A DNA stretch of 64,000 bases, from NCBI GenBank assembly GCA_016946835.1, contig JACVTC010000085.1, positions 600,001 through 664,000 on the forward strand. The letters run 5' to 3'. Source of the stretch: Neocallimastix lanati (nom. inval.) (taxonomy: Eukaryota > Neocallimastigomycota > Neocallimastigomycetes > Neocallimastigales > Neocallimastigaceae). The notes under the pieces are model-generated. The model saw only the letters and a program-made list of their open reading frames with translations. It searched no databases and was not told where the DNA came from. The translations under genes were made by a program, and so were the position numbers. This document shows positions 36,516 to 48,492 of this stretch, in pieces (position 1 is the stretch's first letter; each line of letters opens with the position of its first letter).

Positions 36516-38181
36516 CTATTTATTATTATTATTACTATTATTATTAATAAAAAAATACAAATTTTAATTTATTATTTATTATATATTTTTCTATATTAAA
36601 TATCGATTGATTGAATAATAATAATTTACAAAATAAAAAAAAAGAATTTTCTATATATAATTATTTAAATTCAACTTTTTTTTTTTACATTAAATATTAA
36701 ATATTATTTATTATTTATTATTTATTATTTAATTATTTATTTATTATTTATTATTTATTATTTATAATTCAATTATTTATTATTTATTATTCAATTATTT
36801 ATTACTTATTATTCAATTATTATTCAATTATTTATTATTCAATTATTTATTATTCAATTATTTATTATTTATTATTTATTATTTATTATTTATTATTTAT
36901 TATTTATTATTTATTATTTATTATTTATTATTCAATTATTTATTATTTTTTATTCAATTATTTATTATTTATTATTTATTATTTATTATTTATTATTTAT
37001 TATTTATTATTTATTATTTATTATTTATTATTTATTATTTATTATTTATTATTCAATTATTTATTATTTATTATTTATTATTTATTATTTATTATTTATT
37101 ATTTAATTATTTATTATTTATTATTTATTATTTATTATTTATTATTTATATAGAATTTTATATTTAAAAGAACATAAACGTAGATATTTAGATATTCATT
37201 TTTATTTATATATATATATATTATACATTGACTAATTTTTTTAAATCAGATTAAGGAATAATATTCATTGTCATTAAACTTTTTAAATATAAAACAAAAA
37301 TAAATAAACATAATATTATAATGTGGTAATCAAAAACTAAAGAATATATTTATTCTATGTCTTTTTTTTTTAAAGTACTTTATAATTCTTACATACTTAA
37401 ATTTTTTTTATAGTTTTTCAATAGTAATAGTTATTAGCATAAAAATTTAATGATATACTATATAAAAATGTATATTTTTTTTATATTTCTTTATATATTT
37501 ATATTTTTATATATTTATTTGTTTTTTATTTGTTTTTTGTTCTTTATTTTTGTTTTTAAAACGACTGTTATTTTTAAAATTATCTATATTTTAACAATAG
37601 GTCAATAGAATTGTTATTTATATTATTTTATTTTATACTATATTTATTTTTTACAGTGCAAAAACAAATTTTTTTTTTTTTAAATTTTCATTATTATATT
37701 TATTATATCCCATTTTTATTTTGCTTATATGGATTTGTTTTTTTATTTGTATATCTTTTATAAATTTTAATAAAAAAATTAAAATTTTTACTTCATGAAA
37801 CTTTAATGATATATAAAAAAAATGCATAATACATAATATATACTTATTAATTTTTATTAATTAAATGAATATTATATATAATAATTTCAATAAAATATTT
37901 AATGAAAATATATTGTACTAAAAGATGAATAAGTTTTATTCCTATTATTTTATCAAATATTTATTTTATTTCTAAGAATATTACTATAAAAAAAAAAAAA
38001 AAATAGAAAAAGAAAAATTTAACATTTTTAATAAATAAAAAATTAATAACTATAATAATAAAAGTTTTAAATTTTTTATATTGATCTGTAGTAACAATAA
38101 ATTTAATTCGGTTTATAGTAATTATAATAAATATTAAATAAAGAGTAATTTCAGTCATATTTATATTAATTTATATTTATA
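36172..38181. other. AT-rich intergenic stretch
   Basis: No gene. Dominated by the TTATTTA/TTCAATTATTTA array at about 36690-37147. Several short hydrophobic frames are translations of A/T simple sequence. Confidence 0.7.
36690..37147. repeat. ATTATTT array with interspersed ATTCAATT units
   Basis: About 450 bp of TTATTATTTATTATTTA with periodic TTCAATTATT interruptions. It resembles in reverse complement the AATAATAAATAATTGAATAA arrays near 1270 and 2690. Confidence 0.92.
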
Positions 38182-39008
38182 TTTAATGAGTTTCATTTCT
38201 AACAATAATTTTAGCATTACTTTTCATAATACAACCTTTAAGAATATTGTCTCCAACACTATCAACTATAATACTTCCAGATTTGGGATTTTTAAGCTTC
38301 CGAATATTTTAAAATTAATTAATGTTAAACCTTCAGAAAACTGGGCTAAATATTCTCCTTTAAGTGTGGAATTCTTAACTGTGACATTCTTACTTTGCAA
38401 GAATGCATCTTTAGTTTCAAGATAGGAATTAGTAATAGTTTAAATTTTCCATATATTGAAATGAATATTTACCACTGAATCTTAAATTATTAATTTTTAA
38501 CATTATTAGTGCCAAAAAAAGCATATATATACTGAATTAATAGTACTATTATTAATTTCAATATCATTACATTTCCATCCAAATTCTTCTGAATTAATAG
38601 TACAATTATTAATCACTGTATTATGACATTCTCTTAAACATTTTACGGATTCCACCTTGCATGAATCAATATAACCATCATTAGCCTACCAAATCGGAGC
38701 TCTAGTCTTTTCATCTAAATTAGAATTCATTAAAACATATTTCCGACTATGCCATAAAGGATTATCCTAAGGAGAAATTACAAGTATCCACAATAACATT
38801 TCTTGATTTCTTTAAAGAAGATTCCACTTTCTCTTGGACCAGTGAAAGTACAATTCTTTAAATGAATCCCTTTTTACATTATAGAGAACTCTTTCTTCAT
38901 CATGTTTTAATTTTTAATTACATTTTTAGTTTTCAATTGATGTTGTTGAACGTTGAAAATACCTTGAGCTTGTATGTTTAAATTATTATGAGCTATTTCA
39001 ATTATTTT
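38182..39008 (-). pseudogene. Dead fifth copy of the DUF3737-like gene
   Basis: Clear nucleotide similarity to the four intact copies along its length in the same order, but the start codon is ATT (39003-39001), the segment corresponding to ATAGATAAAACATGTCC through ACAGTAGCAAAGAGG is deleted (near 38295-38316), and multiple single-base indels break the frame (for example CCAAAAAAAGCATA near 38513, GGATTATCCTAAGG near 38760). The stop region is also altered. Divergence is far greater than among the intact copies, so it is an older member. Confidence 0.92.
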
Positions 39009-39174
39009 TAATAACTTTTTTTTTAAATAAATAAATTATATATAATAATAAAGAAAGAAAATAAAAGCTTAATTTTTTGTTTTATTTAATATTTTCTGAT
39101 ATTTTAATATTTTAAATAATACATTATTACATTTATTGAATTTTAAAGAATAAATTTTTATTTTGGAAAAAAAA

Positions 39175-39208
<34 letters not shown>

Positions 39209-39861
39209 AATTTTAATAAAGAGTAAATAAATAATAATGAAAAATAATAATAATGATACTTATTTATTATTAAATATTATTTTTATTATTAATAATTAAA
39301 TGGATAAAAAAAAAATTCATTTCTTTTTTTGTATTTTATATGTTTTATTTTTTATATTCAAATATTTTATTACTTTTTATTTTATTTATTTATTTATTTA
39401 TTTTTTTTACATTTATTCTTTGTAAATGATTTTTTTTTACATTTAAAAATTTTTAAATCGTTTTTTAAATTTTATTTTAATCTTTTTTTTTTTTTTTTTT
39501 TTTTTTTTCTTTAATTTTATTTTTATCTTTGTTATTTTTTTGATTTTATCTATGATTTTTTTTTTTTTATATTCTATATTTTAATTTTTTTTTAATCTAT
39601 TTTTTAATTTTTATATGTAATTTGTTAAAGAAATTAATGATTATTTTCATATAATTTTTACAAGTTTACATATAATATTATACAATATTTTATATTGTAT
39701 TTATTCTATATTTATATCATAATTATTATGAATCTATATTTTTAATACATTACTTTTTTTTTTGTGTATATATTTTACATCAAAAGATAATAACTCTTTT
39801 TTTTTTATTTTATAAAAGTAATGATTAATTTTTTATATAATAATAATTATTATAATAATCA

Positions 39862-39892
<31 letters not shown>

Positions 39893-39997
39893 TTTTTGTT
39901 CAGTTTATTATCATATATAAACATTTAGAATTTTATATTATAATAATTATTTATTTTTTTTTCTATAATCTATATAATTTATTCATTGAAATTAAAT
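39009..39997. other. AT-rich intergenic stretch
   Basis: No gene. The first part resembles the 5' flank of the DUF3737 genes in a diverged form; the rest is T-rich (poly-T at about 39484-39508 and 39866-39890). Confidence 0.65.
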
Positions 39998-41434
39998 TCA
40001 ATTTTTCTTGGTTTGTTTGGCTAACCAACTCCACATATTACCTTCCTTGTTACAGTTAGCATTAGTAACATAGTTATCAGTAGAAGTTAATTTACCCTTT
40101 TCAATGGTAATATTTTCAAAATCTTCAAGGGTCTTTTCATTATCAAATTCCTTCTTAACTTGATCATTGAAGGCGTAAACCCAAGAGTAGTGACCCATGT
40201 AAATAGCATCTGGATCATCAGTACCTCTAACATTTTCGAATAAAGTGTAGTGGACATTCTTGGCACCAGCATTGATTAATCTATAGTAAGATGGAATAGA
40301 AGTTTCTAATGGATTAACCGTAGTATCATCTTCAGAGTGAATTAACCAAATGTTGTAATCCTTAACTTGGTCAATCATTTCATCAGAGATATTTCTGTTC
40401 ATGTAGGCTTCACAGATAGGGTAGAATGCCGTAAAGAAATCACCATGTTCAAACATTAAGTTCATAGTCATGTATCCACCATTTGAGCAACCACCAATGT
40501 AAATTCTGTTAGTATCAATATCACGGTTATTCTTAACATAGTCTTGAATAGCTTCGAATAAAGCAGCATCATATTTGGAAGTTTGTTTTTCACCATCAAT
40601 GTCACTATTGTAAGTACCATCACCCTTGTCCATCCACATGGTTGGAGTTTGAACAGCTAAGACGTAGGCACCTCTTTGTCTATAAGTAGTGAAATACTTT
40701 TGAATACCATCCTTAGCAAGGGCTGTCACTTCATTACCTAATAAAGTAATATCAACGTCAGAACCACCTTCACCAGCACCGTGTAACCAAATAATTAATG
40801 GGTTCTTCACACCATCTCTCTTTGCTCCAAAAGGAGTGAATGAGGCACGTTGTAAGGTAAAGTTACCACTAGATGGAGTGAAAGTATCTTTTTCCCAATA
40901 AGCCGTTTCTGGAATAACATAATCTTCCATTAAATTCTTGGTATAAGTTTCCCAAGTACTTTGTTTACAATAACCAATGTTGAAAGTTTTGTTTTGGGCC
41001 AAGTTTAATTCTAAATCGAAGGTTGGAGCCCAATCATTTATACCAGTTTCCATATCATAAACAAATGGACTAGCTTCACCAAAGGAAGTATTAATAAATG
41101 GAACATAAACCGTCTTAACTTTTAAGTCAAAAGATAGGTATTTAGTTGGTAATATTCTTCTGTTACCAAAAGCATCAGAGTTGTAAACACTGAGGATTTC
41201 ACGTTCAGTATCACCAGTTTTAACAGTGAAAGTGTCCTTCTTAACACCAGTAACAATATCATTAAATTTAACAATGACTTTTGGAACGGCTGGTCCCCAT
41301 TCGTAACCTTGAACAATCATTTCAGCATCAACGGCATGTTTGTTTTCACAATGATTAATGACTTTACCAGAGACTGAAAGAGTAAGTAAAGAAACAGCAT
41401 ATAATAAAGCTGGAATAAATTGCTTCTTAGCCAT
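39998..41434 (-). CDS. Secreted serine esterase with N-terminal Ig-like domain
   Basis: Intact intronless 478-codon frame, ATG 41434. A signal peptide (KKQFIPALLYAVSLLTLSVSG) implies secretion. Residues about 25-160 form a beta-rich domain like the Ig-like N-terminal domain of esterases of the Thermotoga EstA type. Residues about 190-430 are an alpha/beta hydrolase: oxyanion-hole HGAG (218-221), nucleophile elbow GGCSNGG with Ser317, acid HSEDDTTV with Asp370, and His415 in MGHYSW. The likely reaction is hydrolysis of acyl or aryl esters; an acetyl or feruloyl esterase of plant polysaccharides would fit the host lifestyle, but substrate is not shown. The C-terminal tail (about 430-478) is charged and is not a dockerin. 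Codon choice is less A/T-biased than its surroundings (frequent CCA, TTC, GGT, ACC), consistent with good expression. Horizontal origin from bacteria is plausible. Confidence 0.85.
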   Translation of the reverse strand: MAKKQFIPALLYAVSLLTLSVSGKVINHCENKHAVDAEMIVQGYEWGPAVPKVIVKFNDIVTGVKKDTFTVKTGDTEREILSVYNSDAFGNRRILPTKYLSFDLKVKTVYVPFINTSFGEASPFVYDMETGINDWAPTFDLELNLAQNKTFNIGYCKQSTWETYTKNLMEDYVIPETAYWEKDTFTPSSGNFTLQRASFTPFGAKRDGVKNPLIIWLHGAGEGGSDVDITLLGNEVTALAKDGIQKYFTTYRQRGAYVLAVQTPTMWMDKGDGTYNSDIDGEKQTSKYDAALFEAIQDYVKNNRDIDTNRIYIGGCSNGGYMTMNLMFEHGDFFTAFYPICEAYMNRNISDEMIDQVKDYNIWLIHSEDDTTVNPLETSIPSYYRLINAGAKNVHYTLFENVRGTDDPDAIYMGHYSWVYAFNDQVKKEFDNEKTLEDFENITIEKGKLTSTDNYVTNANCNKEGNMWSWLAKQTKKN

Positions 41435-42492
41435 CTTATTTATTTTATTTTATTTTATATTAACTTTTATTTAATTTATTTAAATATATTATTTTTATTT
41501 TTATTTTTTAAATTTATTTTTTTATTTTTTTTTTCTTTTACTTTTTTTGTTTTTTAAATTTATTTTTTTTATTTTTTAAGGTTTTTTCTTTTTCTTAATT
41601 TTTTATCTTTATTTTTTTTCTTATTTCTTTTATATTTCTTAAAAATTTTTAAAACTTCTAAGAATTTTTATTTGATTATAAAAAAAAAAAAAAGAGTAGA
41701 AATTATCTTTGTTTATATACAAAAAAAAAAAAATTGTTTTTTTTTTTATATATATCAATACGAAAAGATATTTTTCCGTTTTTGTAAACTGTTGATCATC
41801 TTTGTAAGACCATTAATTAAAAAATAAAAAATTTAATTTTTAATATTAAATTATTATTTTCATGCTTCCTAAATTAAAAAAAAATTTTTTTTTATTTTTA
41901 TGATATTCAAATATTAAAAATAACAAAAAAAAAAAATGAGTCAATTCTAAAATAAAAGAAAAAAAAATAGAAATAATGCTAAAATATTTATTAAAATAAT
42001 AAATTTTTTATTTAATTTATTATATTAAATGAGATAAAAAAAAAAAAAAAAAAAAAAGTGATAAACTACTAAAAAATAAATTAAAAAAAAAAAAATTTCC
42101 ATTCATAATAAATAATAAATTAATAAAAAAAAAAAATTAATAAATAATAAATGTTAGTAAAATAATAATAATAAATAATAATCATTTTAATAATAAATAA
42201 TAAATAATAACAATAATAAGATTAAAAATGAAAATTTATTTGAAAATTTTATTTTATAATAAACATAAAAAAAAAAAATAGTAATAATAAATAAATAAAT
42301 AAATAAAAATAAAAATAAAAATAAATTTCATATAAATAAATAAATAAATTTTTATATTAATTTTTATATTAATTTTTTGTATATATTTAGAAATAAAATA
42401 ATTAATAATATCAAAAAAAATTTTTTTTTAATATCTTTAATGAAACATTTTTTTTATTTATCTTTAAAAAAAAAAAAAAAATAATAATAATA

Positions 42493-42560
<68 letters not shown>

Positions 42561-42693
42561 TATTATTATTAATTTCATTTCAATTTATTAATTAATATGA
42601 TGATTCATGAAAGTCAATAATAAACAATTAACAATAATAAAATAAAAATCTTTGATATTATTATTATAATTATTATTATTATTATTATTATTA

Positions 42694-42729
<36 letters not shown>

Positions 42730-42899
42730 TATTATTATTATTTTTTTTTTTTTTTTAAAGATAAAGTATCATTTAATATATTTTTTTTTATTTTTTTTTT
42801 TAATATTTTTAAATAAATTTTTAATTTATTATAAATTATTTAATATACTGAAAAATAAATAATATAAATAATATAATAAATATAGTAATAATAATATTA

Positions 42900-43180
42900 A
42901 TAAGCTGTAATAGCAAGATATTAAAACATAACAATAACAAGCTCTAATAATAATAAGATATAATAATCATAGTGATAATAGAAATAATAATACTTGGCTA
43001 TAATAACAAGCAATAATAAAAAACTATATTAACAAGATATAATAATCATAATAAAATTAATAACAATAATAAGCTATAATAACAAGCTATAATAATAATA
43101 ATAAAAATAAGCTATTTAAATAACAAGCTATAATAACAAGAGATAATAATCATAATAATAATAACAATAACAAGCTATAA
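42900..43180. repeat. Degenerate ACAAGCTATAATAATAA minisatellite
   Basis: The phrases AACAAGCTATAATAA and AAGATATAATAATCATA recur many times at irregular 15-60-bp spacing, mixed with AAT units. Confidence 0.8.
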
Positions 43181-43674
43181 TATTATTATTATTTAATATT
43201 TAAATCACTTTATATTATTATTAATACATTATATATTATATATATTTATTTGTTGTATTATATTACAAAAAAAAAAAAAATTATGTATCATTTAATAAAT
43301 AAAATTATTTCTTTTTAATATAAAATAAATTTAAAAAATAAAATAAAATAATAATAAAGGGGTGATTAAAAATTAATAAATAAATAGAAATCAATATTAT
43401 AATATTATCTCATTAATTATTATTTATTTCATTAATTATAATATTATTTCATTAATTATTATTTATTCTATATGGAATATATTAACATTTGAAGATTTTT
43501 TTTATTATGAAAAAAAAATTAAAAAAAAAAAAGAAAGAATAAAATAATATAAATATTAAATAATAATAAATATTATTTTTTTTATAATTTTTTTTTTATT
43601 ATTATTTTATTTTATTTTATTCTAATAATAATTAAAATTATTAATTATATATACAATATGAATTAGAAAATTTC

Positions 43675-43710
43675 ACTTTCACTTCAAAAACATTTTTATG
43701 AAGTGAAAGT
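43675..43710. other. Hairpin with perfect 12-bp arms
   Basis: ACTTTCACTTCA (43675-43686) and TGAAGTGAAAGT (43699-43710) are exact reverse complements around a 12-nt loop. The non-A/T-only arms make chance less likely here. Function unknown. Confidence 0.6.
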
Positions 43711-44133
43711 AATAAAAATATATAAAAGTACAAACATCACAAATAATTTTATAAATACTCTCTGTAGTGTTTCTTTTAGCTTGTAAGTTACACTAATACT
43801 ATACTAAATATTCATTATTGTTTTTGTGAAGAAAGGCTATTTAATGATTGGGGGAAAATATATTAATAATAGTTTTATTTAGATATATTTATTATTTTAT
43901 AGAATGAAATACAGAAATAAAAAATCAATTATTAATTAAAAAAAAAAAAAAAAAAAAGAGAGAGATAGAGATTTATAAATAATATATAAATAAAAAAAAA
44001 ATAAAAATAAAGAAAACAAATAGAACAAAAATAAATTAAATAATATATATGTGTGTGTTTATATAATTATTAAATTTATATATATAATTTTATATTTTAT
44101 ATTTTATAATTAGTAAGTTATATATATTTTAAA

Positions 44134-44175
<42 letters not shown>

Positions 44176-44999
44176 TTAAAATACTAATAAAATTAGTATG
44201 ACAATATGTATTTTTCCGTTTTTCCTTTTTCCTTTTTTTTTTTTTATCCCGATTTCTACGTCTTTATCAAATTTAAAATAAATTATTGTTCATTGAGATG
44301 GCTATTAAATTTTTTTTAATATTGATTTATTTTTTTTTTAATAAATTTTTGATTATAATATAAATATTTATTCAATATTGAATGGTAAGAATACCAAATT
44401 TCTTTCTACTATCAAATAGAATGAATATATTAAATAATTAATATTTATACAAAAATTTATGTTATCATTGAATAAATATGAAATTATCATTTTTTAATTT
44501 AAATAAAATATATATATATATATATATAGATAGATAGATAGATAGATAGATATATAATTATGGGAAAAATTATGGATTATCATTTTATATTAATTCATTT
44601 ATCTTTATCATTTTATAATAATTAATTATTATTAATAATTACAAATAACTAAATAAATGAATAATAATGAGGACTATTTTTACTATTACTTATTAAAGCA
44701 AAAAAAGTATTTTTTGGTCTATTTAAAAAAAGTTTACTATTTTATATAAATAACTTTGTAAAATTAATAATTTTCATATATATATATATATATATTTAAC
44801 CAATGATTAAGTAGAAATTATTTTTTTTTTTAATATATATATATATGTTTGTATTTGTGTTATAATTTATTATTGTATCTTATTATATATATATATTTTT
44901 AATCAAGTTTGAGTTTTTATAACAAAAATAAAAAAAAATTACTTATACAAACTTTGCTTTCTAATTTCATTAAACAAGATCATTAGATATAGATTATTT

Positions 45000-46400
45000 A
45001 AATATTAACATTCCCTCAAATCTAATGTTAAGTGTTTGAATGTTAGATTTGTTAAAAACTATTCCTAATGTAAACTTTGTGATTAAGCTATTTCTAAATT
45101 TATTCATTTGTGTACCATAAAGATACTTAGTAAGTTTATCAGATAAATTCATATTCAATTTGACATATCTTATTTTTATCCTATTTTCTTTTATGAGTTC
45201 TCTTATGTAATAATACTTTATATTGATGTGATTTTAAATTTTTGGATTAATAGATTGATTTTGACAATTTTACATTGTAGTTTTATTATCTATATATAAA
45301 TTGTCAATGAGTGAATATCGATAATTAATTCGCTTAAGAGAATAACATACCATAGCCTGTGTTTCGGAACAATCACTAATACTATAAATACTCTGCTTCA
45401 GCAGTGGATATAACCATGTATTATTGAAGTTTTGATTGCCAACTTGTAAGTGGCTATGTCTACCTGCTTTTAGCCGTATATGGCTTTATTTAACCTCCAG
45501 AAGGTGGAAAGGATAATATATCTTTCATATACAGTTCTTCATTTATGTCTGCATTTAGGTACGCCGCATTAACGTCTATTTGTACGATTTGGAAACCTTT
45601 CTGTAAAACGAATGATATAAATATTCGATAAGGAATCTAATTTTAAATTTAAAATTGGGAAAAAAAAAAAAAAAGGTGAATATACAGTCGCTTCCATAGT
45701 GTTGAGTGGAATAGCGAGCGTCGAGTCTTGCCATCCTTTTGATGATATTTCCGTAGAAGTCTCTTTTGTATCTAAAAAAAGAATTTGTTTGAGATGATAT
45801 TCACCCCTTTGGCCTTTAGGAATAGATTTTATACTTTTTAAAATCGTTTTAAATTTTTCGTGTTTTGTATTTCTGAATTTACGACGTCTAGTCATTTATT
45901 CTTATCTGTCAAGATCAAGATATTATCAAAGTCTTTTGATTCTCCTAAATATTTTTCCTAAATATTTTTCTGAAATGACAATTTTGATATTAATTAGGCA
46001 TTCTTTCGAGTTTGTCCTCCTATTAGGAATATATAAATGATCACATTTCATTTCCTAATTGTTATTAGAGAATTTTTTTGATCTTTTATCTCTGAATTAT
46101 TTAGTATTTGATTTTTATTTATCTTCTTGTTTAATGGAGATCAGGCAATACCCAGAGTTCTTTCAGTTTCAATGTCGATACTAACAGATTTTGAGGTGAT
46201 GTCATTTTTCATTATTCTTGGCTATATTTTCATCGCTTTTTCATGATAAAATTAATCCCTATGCCAGAGATTATTTTTGTCATATTTGGTTTGAGGGAAA
46301 ACTTTCATGAAAAGCATAAAAGAAAGATTCCCTATTACTGAATGGAAAGTTTGCAATTTTATTTCCACACTAGTCATTCAAGGATGCATATGGTTTTATT
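45000..46400 (-). mobile_element. Ty1/copia retrotransposon relic (pol fragments)
   Basis: Read on the minus strand the fragments occur in copia order. At about 46320-46190 there is a GAG-pre-integrase-like piece (LWHRD, FYHEKAMKI). At about 46050-46010 there is a zinc-finger remnant (KCDH then, in another frame, LIGGQTRKNA). At about 45640-45500 the start of reverse transcriptase is recognisable (RIFISFVLQKGF, QIDVNAAYLNADINEELYM). From about 45450 to 45010 the RNase H end follows (SWQSKLQ, VISTAEAEY, SETQAMVCYS, NIKYYYIRELIKENRI, LSDKLTKYLYGTQMNKF). The integrase core and most of RT, including the YxDD region, are missing, and frameshifts and stops abound. A GAGGGAA purine stretch followed by TGTTAATA near 45014 could mark the start of the 3' LTR. 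It is inactive. Confidence 0.85.
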
Positions 46401-46930
46401 GTAATGATTGAGGAAGATGAATTTATATTTTTGTTTTATGAGCTTACTAATCTAATCGATATATATATATTTTTTTTTTTTTTTTTTTTTTTTTGTAATA
46501 TTTTGTACGTAGAATACTTAAATATACATATATTTACAAATATATTTACAATTTACAATAGTAAAAAAAATAAAAATAAAGAATTTAAAATTAAAACAAC
46601 ACTGTTATTTTTTTTATTAATTATTTTTCATCTTACATATTTAAAAAAAATTATTATAGTTGTTTTAATATTATTATTCTTTTATAGTTTTTATATTACT
46701 TCGGTTCTAAAAAATTTAATATAATTTTCTAACCTTTATTATGAAAAATACAAATAAAGGTTAGATTTTAAAATTTTATAAAAAAAAAAAAAAAAATAAA
46801 TGATATAAAAAAAAATTTAAAAATAAAAATTAACAACTCTAAATATAAAAAATATTTATTTCAGTTGTTATTGTGATTACATATTTTAATATCAAAACCT
46901 CATTAATTTTATATTTAAAATATAAAAATT
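46401..46930. other. AT-rich stretch between two relics
   Basis: No gene seen. Begins with a poly-T run (about 46469-46494) and otherwise holds A/T simple sequence. Undetected gag or LTR remnants are possible. Confidence 0.5.
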
Positions 46931-46939
46931 AATGAAGTC

Positions 46940-48260
46940 GGTGTTGCTTTCTGTAGATTTTATTGATTATGATTATTCTACTTTTCGAAGAAGATAGATG
47001 TAAAGAATATAAGCATGAATATTGGATATTTGTTAACATAAATGAAAATGGTAGTAATCCTTATGGTCATTTGGTCGATATGGGTAAAAAAAAAAAGCTC
47101 AACAAGTTGGTGTCATTAAAGGATTTTTTTAGTTCAATAAGGGAAAAGAAATAGTGATAATCAAGATATCTTAAGGGAGTATATGAAAATATTATTATTA
47201 AAGATTTAGTTACATTAGTTTTAAAGGCTGAAAATGTTCCCCTCCTGTTTAATAAACTCGTACAGTCTAGCATAAGTGATATATATTTGGTGGTATGAAT
47301 TTTATTATTCCAAGAGTTTCAGATGCTATTCCTACTAATCACGTTATTTCTTCTTTCAGTTTAGCTCAACAAGGAAAATGGTTATCATTTTTACATCAGC
47401 TTCTCATCATATTTTTCGAAAGACATTATGGTAATGGTATGTTTAAGTATTCCTGATAAAACGACTTCATTCAGTTAAAATATCGAACCAGAAAAATATG
47501 GATATTATTTCCATGATACATTTGAATAATGGTACAAATGAATGGGAAGATAGCGGTTATGCTAGTATTTCTCAATCTAAGAATACTTCTTATAAAGGTA
47601 ACAGTTCTCATAATTGTATATAAAAGAGAATGTAATTGGAGAGGGGGGTCCTCCCATATTCCTTCTATGAGTACTTTTGAACCTGATAAAAAATATAGTT
47701 TCATGATCACTATTAAATATAATAAAAGGTTTCAGCGTCTCAAAAATTTTTAATCTTACCCTCCAATTTCAATATGAAATCAATAAAATCAAGTACGAAA
47801 AAAATTGACATGGTTATCCTTTACCAAGGGTCAATGGACTCAATTATCAAATATCGATTATAAGATACCGACAAATTCATCTCTTTTTAGTATATTTTAT
47901 GTTGAAACTGGAGATGGGACTTGATCGTTTTTATGTGGATGGAAGCTATTGGTGGAACAGCTGATACAAAAACAGATGAACTAAAATTAAATGTTTTTTT
48001 TTTTTTTTTCTTTCAAAACCGAATATTTCTCTACTAAATTAGGTTATTTTTGTTGTAAAAAAAAAAAAAAGCTACCGTAGTTGTCTCTAAAGGTATTAAT
48101 GAAAAATGGGGAATTAAAAATAATGAAATGGTTTGATATTATTTCCAATATTAAAACTGTAATAATTATGATGTTCCTATTGGCAATTCCTTTTTCGTTG
48201 TGGTGATTATATTTGCTGATGGATATTGTTCTCTGTACTCCTACTAGAGGAAAATTTAAT
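46940..48260 (+). pseudogene. Decayed cellulosomal enzyme gene: CBM22-like module plus fungal dockerin
   Basis: Frameshifted pieces on the plus strand. From about 47500 to 47990 a CBM22-like xylan-binding module can be followed: NNGTNEWEDSGYASISQS, SYKGNSS, an RECNWRGGSS block, TFEPDKKYSFMITIKYN, QYEINKI, TKGQWTQLSNIDYKIPTNSS, FYVETGDGT, FYVDG and IGGTADTK. From about 48025 to 48145 a fungal-type dockerin follows: TKLGYFCCKKK, TVVVSKGINEKWGIKNNE, then a shifted WFDII where functional dockerins have W-C-G-I/V. This CBM-then-dockerin order is typical of secreted rumen-fungal enzymes. The upstream part (46940-47460) is also formerly coding (YKHEYWIFVNINENGSNPYGH; MNFIIPRVSDAIPTN) but I could not name a catalytic domain. 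Poly-A/poly-T runs sit inside or beside modules. Confidence 0.65.
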
Positions 48261-48453
48261 AAAATTTTTTTTTTTTATCAAAAGTTAATAAGATAGGTCA
48301 TACATTGTCCTGTGGAATTTGGAATTTCCAAAATGAACTTCTATTTATGTAAAAAAAAAAAAAAAAAATCGTCTTTCCAAAAATAGAACAGAGCCCATTT
48401 TACACTTATGTGGTTTTCTCATTTCCAAATCTAAATGCTATACGTATATAGGT

Positions 48454-48492
<39 letters not shown>

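Larger units (their letters stand above)
41435..44995. other. 3.5-kb AT-rich intergenic desert
   Basis: No gene. Contains AAT/TTA arrays (42480-42560, 42660-42750), an ACAAGCTATAATAATAAT minisatellite (42900-43180), a 12-bp-arm hairpin (43675-43710), poly-A near 44139-44169 and a (GATA)n tract near 44527-44552. The last few hundred bases may include the degraded LTR of the copia relic but the boundary cannot be seen. Confidence 0.65.

Noticed and set aside
38186-38425. Plus-strand 79-codon frame
   Set aside because: It is the antisense shadow of the dead fifth DUF3737 copy; the same shadow frame occurs opposite the intact copies.
45569-45895. Minus-strand 108-codon frame as an independent gene
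   Set aside because: It overlaps the copia relic in a different frame from the recognisable reverse-transcriptase start and crosses a poly-T tract, so it is best read as part of the dead element.
46404-46724. Plus-strand 106-codon frame after the copia relic
   Set aside because: Its translation is mostly Phe, Ile, Leu and Lys from poly-T and A/T sequence, with no ordered motif.
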